Shown here piece after piece: positions 58,943 through 64,000 of a stretch of 64,000 nucleotides of DNA (position 1 is its first letter; the number at the start of each line of letters is the position of its first letter). Source of the DNA: Ophthalmolycus amberensis (Eukaryota > Chordata > Actinopteri > Perciformes > Zoarcidae). A model generated the notes under the pieces. It was not told the DNA's origin and ran no database searches. It was given only the letters and a program-made list of their open reading frames with translations. Both the position numbers and the translations under genes were made by a program. Location of the stretch: contig JAFEUB010000774.1 of assembly GCA_024529925.1 (NCBI GenBank), forward strand, positions 280,001-344,000, in the 5' to 3' direction.

Positions 58943-61900
58943 TCAAAGTTCAAAGTTCAAAGTTTGCTTTATTGTCAATTCCACAATGTACTGAACATAC
59001 AGGGGAGTTGAAAAGACGTTTCTCTCTAGTCCAACATATAACATAAAGTGAGTACAGTGCAATAGATTAAAAAACATTAAAAAACATTTTGACAATATAT
59101 ATAATCAGAGAAAAAAAACAAAAAAGCTATCAATCTGTATTTAGCAGCAGTTGGACATGGGGAGTCTTAAAAGAGAGGAGGGAGAGATTTCAGAGAGTTC
59201 AGCTTCCTAACAGCCTGGTGGACGAAGCTGTTTGAGAGTCTGGTGGTGCGAGCACGGAGGCTCCGGTATCTTCTCCCAGAGGGCAGGAGGCTGAAGAGAC
59301 TGTGTGAGGGGTGGCTGGAGTCGCGCACAATCATGGTCACTTTGCGGGTGAGGCGAGTGTCATATATGTCCTGCAGGGAGGGGAGTGAGGCACCAATGAT
59401 CCTTCCAGCTGTGTTCACTATGCGCTGCAGGGCTTTCCTGTTGTAGTCAGTGCAGCTTCCGCCCCACACAGTGATGCAGTTTGTCAGGATGCTCTCAATG
59501 GTGCCTCGGTAAAAGGTGCACATGATGGGTGGTGGTGTTCTTGCCTTCTTCAGTTTGCGGAGAAAGTAGAGGCGCCTCTGGGCTTTCTTTGCCAGTGATG
59601 TTGTGTTGGCTGTCCACGAGAGGTCCTCACTGATGTCCACCCCCAAGAATTTGGTGCTGCTCACTCTCTCTATATCAGCACCATTGATGGTCAGTGGTGG
59701 GTGTTGAGTGTGGCCTCTCCGGAAGTCAACAATAATCTCCTTGGTCTTGCTGTTATTCAGAAGGAGGTTGTTGTCTCTGCACCACGTGGTCAGAAGGCTG
59801 ACCTCCTTCCTATAGTGGGTCTCATCGTTGTTGGTGATGAGACCAACCAGAGTTGTGTCGTCTGCAAACTTGACCATGTGATTGGTGCTGTAGGTTGTAG
59901 TGCAGTCGTGTGTCAGCAAGGTGAAGAGCAGTGGACTGAGCACACAGCCTTGAGGGGCCCCTGTGCTCAGTGTGATGCTGCTCGAGGTGTTGTTGCCGAC
60001 ACGTACTGCTTGTGGCCTCTCACTGAGGAAGTCCAGCAGCCAGTTACACAGCGAGGTGTTGAGCCCCAGCTGGTCAAGTTTGAAGATGAGTTTTTGTGGG
60101 ATTATGGTGTTGAATGCTGAACTAAAGTCTATGAACAGCATTCTCACATATGAGTCTTTTGAGTCCAGATGGGTGAGGGCTGGGTGGAGAGCAGAGCAGA
60201 TTGCATCCTCCGTGGACCGCTTGGCACGGTATGCAAACTGGAAAGGGTCCAGGGTGGGGGGAAGAATGGATTTGATGTGTGACATGACTAGCCGTTCAAA
60301 GCACTTCATGATTATGGGGGTCAGTGCCACCGGACGGTAGTCATTATAGCAGGACGGAGTGGGTTTCTTTGGCACAGGTATGATGATGGTGGCCTTGAAG
60401 CATGATGGAACAACAGCTTGTCTCAGAGAAGTATTAAAGACATCCGTGAAGACATCCTTAAGCTCCTCTGCGCAGTCCTTCAACACGCGACCAGGGATGT
60501 TGTCTGGACCTGTTGCCTTGCGGGTGTTGATAGTGGAGAGTGTCCTCTTCACGCTGGCAGCAGACAGGCACAGAGCCTGGTCGTGGGGAGGGGGCGGAGT
60601 CTTGTGTGGACATGTGCTGTTTTGTGTTTCAAACCGTGCAAAGAAACTGTTGAGGTTGTTTAGCAGAGAGATGTTGCTGCCGCAGATCTGTGGCACGGGT
60701 TTGTAGTCTGTAAGGGTCTGAATGCCCTGCCACAGGCTCCGTGTATCTCTGCTGTCTTTAAAGTGACTGGTTATCTTGTTCGAGTATTCCTGTTTTGCTT
60801 TCCTGATGCCGTGGGACAGGTCGGCTCTCGCTCTTCTCAGGCCAGTTTCATCCCCGGCTCTGAAGGCGTTGTTTCTGGCCCTCAGCAGCCGATGTACTTC
60901 CCCTGTCAGCCATGGCTTCTGGTTAGCCCGAGTGATGATGTTTTTTGTATGAGTCACATCATCAATGCACTTACTAATGTAAGAAGTAACAGTGTCTGTG
61001 TACTCCTCAATGTCTGTGTGATTGTTGTATGTGGCTGCCTGCTTAAACATTCCCCAGTCTGTTGTGTCAAAGCAGTCTTGGAGAGCGGAGGAGGCCCCAT
61101 CCGGCCACACCCGTACCTGCTTCAGAACCGGTCTGGTGACTTTCACTCTTGGTCTGTATGCTGGCATTAGCAGGACGGTGATGTGGTCAGAGAGTCCTAT
61201 GTGGGGTAGGGGTGAGGCCTTGTACGCTCCTTTGCGAGTAGTGTAGACCAGATCCAAAATGTTTTCCCCTCTTGTTGGGAAATCAACATGCTGATGTAGT
61301 TTGGGAAGGACAGTCTTAAGGTTAGCATGGTTGAAATCCCCAGCGAGGATGGTGAAGCCGTCTGGGTGAGCGGTCTGTTGTTCAGTGATGGCCTGATACA
61401 GTTCACAAAGGGCCGCACTTCTGTCACTGTTGTTGGGGGTGGGAGGGATGTAAACAACGACTAGCAGAATCGCCGTAAATTCCCTCGGCAGATAGAAAGG
61501 ACGGCACCTTATGATCATAAACTCCGCCAGTGGTGAGCAGTGTTTACATACCACAACAGCGTCTCGACACCATGCATCACGGATGTAAGCACATACCCCG
61601 CCGCCGCGAGTCTTTCCTCCTGTAACCAGGACTCTGTCTGCTCGGTAGCATGTTAGCTGCTCCAGTTTCACAGCAGAGTCGGGGATGTTGTCAGTTAGCC
61701 ATGTTTCCGTAAAAAGAAGCACGCAGCAGTTCCTCACGTCTCGCTGCGCCGTCCTCAGCAGACGTATGTGATCCATTTTATTGTCCAAGGATCGCACATT
61801 AGCCATGATAATGGATGGTATGGCTGGGCGAGTTGGATTAGCCGCTAGCCTAGCTCGGATACCCCCGCGCTTGCCCCTCTTCTGCTTCCTCTCACACCGC

Positions 61901-62225
61901 TTGCGGCGCCTCCTTTCCGGGGGAGGAGTAGCAGTCGAGTTCGGTGTGGTCGCAGGCCGGCGGAGTAATCCTAGCTCCGTGATTGTTTCTGCTTGTGCAG
62001 TATCCAGAGTGTTGTATAGCTTGGTCCTGCCGATGATTAACAGAGCCTGGCGACTGTACTTGCGTTCCGACGTAGACAGACGAGATGAAGACGAACAACT
62101 TTCGTACAAACACTTAGTAACAGCACAAAACACCACATGGTCGGGACAGAGAGGGGTCGCTGCGTCTACACGCGCCGCCATGTCCTGCAGCACATGAGTG
62201 GGACAAAATGACTTGGTCTTAGTTT
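58943..62225 (-). mobile_element. L2-type LINE, near-complete, coding frame intact
   Basis: Transcribed from right to left. About 45 bp precede the coding ATG (62181). The 3' UTR is about 220 bp and ends GACAATAAAGCAAACTTTGA, followed by about three CTTTGAA/TTTGAAC-type units at 58966-58943. A matching CACAGAA lies just outside each edge (58935-58941 and 62226-62232), a possible short target duplication. No separate ORF1 is present, so either this family lacks one or the 5' part was lost. It is the most intact element of the window. Confidence 0.85.
59167..62181 (-). CDS. L2-type LINE polyprotein: APE endonuclease + reverse transcriptase
   Basis: The frame is open further 5', but the first in-frame ATG is at 62181 (GGACATGGC, good context), giving about 1004 residues. 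A basic Arg/Lys-rich linker lies at about 90-110. The APE-type endonuclease spans about 123-345: NVRSL (128-132), TETWL with Glu159, GDFNHA with Asp282 and Asn284, LDLVYT with Asp310, LSDH with Asp332 and His333. The reverse transcriptase spans about 540-850: RKATGPDNIPG, YRPVALT, FIDFSSAFN (Asp685), STGAPQGCVLSPLLF, FADDT (Asp774-Asp775), and FLGVDISEDLSW. The C-terminal LPSGRRYR block is at 966-973. All catalytic residues I can check are present and there is no stop or frameshift, so the product could nick target DNA and copy the element's RNA there. A 9-codon upstream ATG frame overlaps the start. Confidence 0.93.
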   Translation of the reverse strand: MAARVDAATPLCPDHVVFCAVTKCLYESCSSSSRLSTSERKYSRQALLIIGRTKLYNTLDTAQAETITELGLLRRPATTPNSTATPPPERRRRKRCERKQKRGKRGGIRARLAANPTRPAIPSIIMANVRSLDNKMDHIRLLRTAQRDVRNCCVLLFTETWLTDNIPDSAVKLEQLTCYRADRVLVTGGKTRGGGVCAYIRDAWCRDAVVVCKHCSPLAEFMIIRCRPFYLPREFTAILLVVVYIPPTPNNSDRSAALCELYQAITEQQTAHPDGFTILAGDFNHANLKTVLPKLHQHVDFPTRGENILDLVYTTRKGAYKASPLPHIGLSDHITVLLMPAYRPRVKVTRPVLKQVRVWPDGASSALQDCFDTTDWGMFKQAATYNNHTDIEEYTDTVTSYISKCIDDVTHTKNIITRANQKPWLTGEVHRLLRARNNAFRAGDETGLRRARADLSHGIRKAKQEYSNKITSHFKDSRDTRSLWQGIQTLTDYKPVPQICGSNISLLNNLNSFFARFETQNSTCPHKTPPPPHDQALCLSAASVKRTLSTINTRKATGPDNIPGRVLKDCAEELKDVFTDVFNTSLRQAVVPSCFKATIIIPVPKKPTPSCYNDYRPVALTPIIMKCFERLVMSHIKSILPPTLDPFQFAYRAKRSTEDAICSALHPALTHLDSKDSYVRMLFIDFSSAFNTIIPQKLIFKLDQLGLNTSLCNWLLDFLSERPQAVRVGNNTSSSITLSTGAPQGCVLSPLLFTLLTHDCTTTYSTNHMVKFADDTTLVGLITNNDETHYRKEVSLLTTWCRDNNLLLNNSKTKEIIVDFRRGHTQHPPLTINGADIERVSSTKFLGVDISEDLSWTANTTSLAKKAQRRLYFLRKLKKARTPPPIMCTFYRGTIESILTNCITVWGGSCTDYNRKALQRIVNTAGRIIGASLPSLQDIYDTRLTRKVTMIVRDSSHPSHSLFSLLPSGRRYRSLRARTTRLSNSFVHQAVRKLNSLKSLPPLF

Positions 62226-64000
62226 CACAGAATTACGTAATATATTTGATCCATCCGACATCCATCATCAGTACCACAGGTGCAGTCCTAATTATGCGTT
62301 CTTGTTATATGTACTCAAAGATGAAGGTGAATTGTTTCACCGATCTCAACTTTCCATGCTGGATGAGGGTAGCATGACGGTTGCAAAATGAATTGAGTCG
62401 GTGTGGGATTTTAAAGCATAGAGATGAAAGTGTGATTGTGTTTGTTTTTTGTCTTTGTTGCCGTGTTTTGTGGGGACTTCACCACCTGCTGGCTCTGGAT
62501 TACCTTTAGATCTCTCTTCTAAAGCAACTTAGACACAGATAGTGTCAGAGACACAGCCAGCCTCACAGTCCGTGTCCAGTGTTTGGATAACATACAATAA
62601 CGATTAAAATGTTCTGCTTTTCATCAACAAAACACCAGACTGGACTGAGTTGTGTGGGTACAACTATTAGTTGAAGATAAAGTATTTTTCACAATTTTCT
62701 TAATGAACCAATATGTTGAATCTCTATTGAATTTATTTTTGGTTCTTTAAAGATACTAATGATCCTACATTGTTTTTATTGGATCAAATCTCAAATGTTT
62801 AGACTGATCTGATGATCAAAGATAATGCAGTTTTTTGGGAAATGGTAAAAAACATGTTTGCATATGCTGTGGGTATGCCCTTTAGTTCAGATTTATTGAT
62901 GGAATATCATACATGTTTTTGTGATATTTTCAGTAGTATGTGTTCGGTGACCTACTAACAGCAGTTAGTGGCCAGTAGAGCTTCAGATATGATTCAGACC
63001 AGCATAACGGTGGGGAGGCAGGTTTCATTAAGACTCCACAAAGACCATCTTTTCATGAATGGATTATTCAGTTCGTCAAGGTTGCGTCATTTTGAAAGAT
63101 CTCATTCAGAATGAGAAACATGGCTCATCATTATGTATCCAAATTGGGTGGCCTTTTTGAACACCGTTGTTTGATGTGTCACTGTAACAAACTAGAACAT
63201 AGGTCAGGTAAGACTTTATAGATCCTATTGACATGTTGTATGTCATGGAAGAAACAAATCCATGGAAAACAGGACAGTCAATATTTGTGTATACAGGTAT
63301 GCATGTGTTTGTTTATGTGTATCTATGTGTGTATATATGTAGATACAGTACATGTAGATGCACGTATGTTTGTATGCATGCAGATGTGTATATACATATG
63401 CTTTTGTCATATGTCTTCCTTTTTTGTGAGTCCATTACCTAAATCCTGTCCATTATAGAACTACTGAGCTTTAGTAGGTCAAGCGCTGCCTGCTGCCCGC
63501 TTTCACTGTGCCTGATCACACAGACGACAATAAAGTTGGTCACTGATGAAGACGTGCTTTTTCAGTATTTTTCAGGGTCTGTGGCACCTTCAGACATCTA
63601 AAAATCCCATGGGTCACTCTTATCAAGTGTGAGGAGCTGAATGTCAGTTTTCCCCAAAGGAGCTAACTTTGGAACAATACCTGTGACTGAGCCCCCACTC
63701 TCTCTCTTTCTCCTGCACGGCCTGTCTCTCTCTCTCTTTCTCACACACACACACGCGCATGTGAGAGCTGTGGCCCATGGGGATATTTTTCTTTTGGCTG
63801 AGGGATCAGAAGGATGCAGAGCTGTGAATGCTTCAGTCCTGCTTTCCTCTGGTGTGCGCTCTCTCTCACACTGTGTCGGGAATTAACGACTTCTCCGTGG
63901 CCCATCAACACCACAAAACACGTGGGGAGAAGACATGAGAGATGGAGTGTGGGGGGAGCAACTAAGAGAGTAGAAAATAGCAGATAAACGCAGGACCTTA
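62226..64000. other. Non-coding stretch
   Basis: No gene is recognised. TG/ATG-rich sequence lies at 63290-63400 and CT/CA-rich sequence at 63700-63760. A GACAATAAAGTTGGTC phrase at about 63528 resembles a LINE-type 3' end but has no tandem tail, so it is not called. Confidence 0.5.

Noticed and set aside
59701..60706. Several plus-strand open frames inside the LINE
   Set aside because: Antisense shadows of the intact LINE polyprotein on the minus strand.
63500..63560. GACAATAAAGTTGGTC as a gene or LINE 3' end
   Set aside because: Lacks a tandem-repeat tail or upstream coding sequence, so a chance AATAAA is equally likely.
1..64000. Search for tRNA, rRNA, well-known microRNAs, CRISPR arrays, phage or operon-like structure
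   Set aside because: No cloverleaf-type gene with both boxes and a terminator, no let-7, miR-9, miR-10 or miR-124 sequence, and no regularly spaced direct repeats were seen; the DNA is of vertebrate type.

Overview
The window looks like a gene-poor stretch of a teleost (ray-finned fish) nuclear genome. The basis is AT-rich non-coding DNA packed with CA/GT, GATA and poly-C simple repeats, plus a set of mobile elements typical of fish: L2/CR1-type LINEs with short-repeat tails, hAT-type MITEs, a PIF/Harbinger element, a tRNA-like SINE and a solo LTR. I found no host protein-coding gene, rRNA, tRNA, operon or CRISPR array that I can defend. The only long open frames are two retrotransposon polymerases.

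Layout. 1-1124 is unremarkable. 1125-2830 is a decayed PIF/Harbinger DNA transposon. It has matching terminal inverted repeats, a frameshifted N-terminal transposase piece on the + strand, and a two-exon Myb/SANT-like gene remnant on the - strand whose first exon is still open. 2831-24492 is non-coding, with microsatellites and blocks rich in homeodomain/POU-type motifs (notably 7430-7690, 13550-14890 and 22250-22450). A 100-bp hAT-like MITE lies at 24493-24592, a 17-bp-stem hairpin at 26661-26704, and a 445-bp hAT-like MITE at 28232-28676. 35225-35445 is a LINE 3' tail whose end is a (TAGA)20 microsatellite. 36285-38087 is a 5'-truncated LINE with an intact reverse transcriptase.

40940-41422 is a hAT MITE with a perfect 8-bp target duplication and a second retroposon tail nested inside it. 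44191-44497 is a tRNA-like SINE. 50938-52432 is a long-inverted-repeat element; a 411-bp solo LTR with a perfect 5-bp target duplication has landed in its loop. 58943-62225 is an L2-type LINE (minus strand) with a single uninterrupted endonuclease plus reverse transcriptase frame of about 1000 codons, the youngest-looking and most intact element here.

The interest lies in TE archaeology: gene remnants too broken for simple open-frame detection, nested insertions, and four LINE-like tails each carrying its own microsatellite type. A secondary interest is a handful of candidate cis-regulatory blocks. These calls come from reading the sequence and remembered family features, without database searches.
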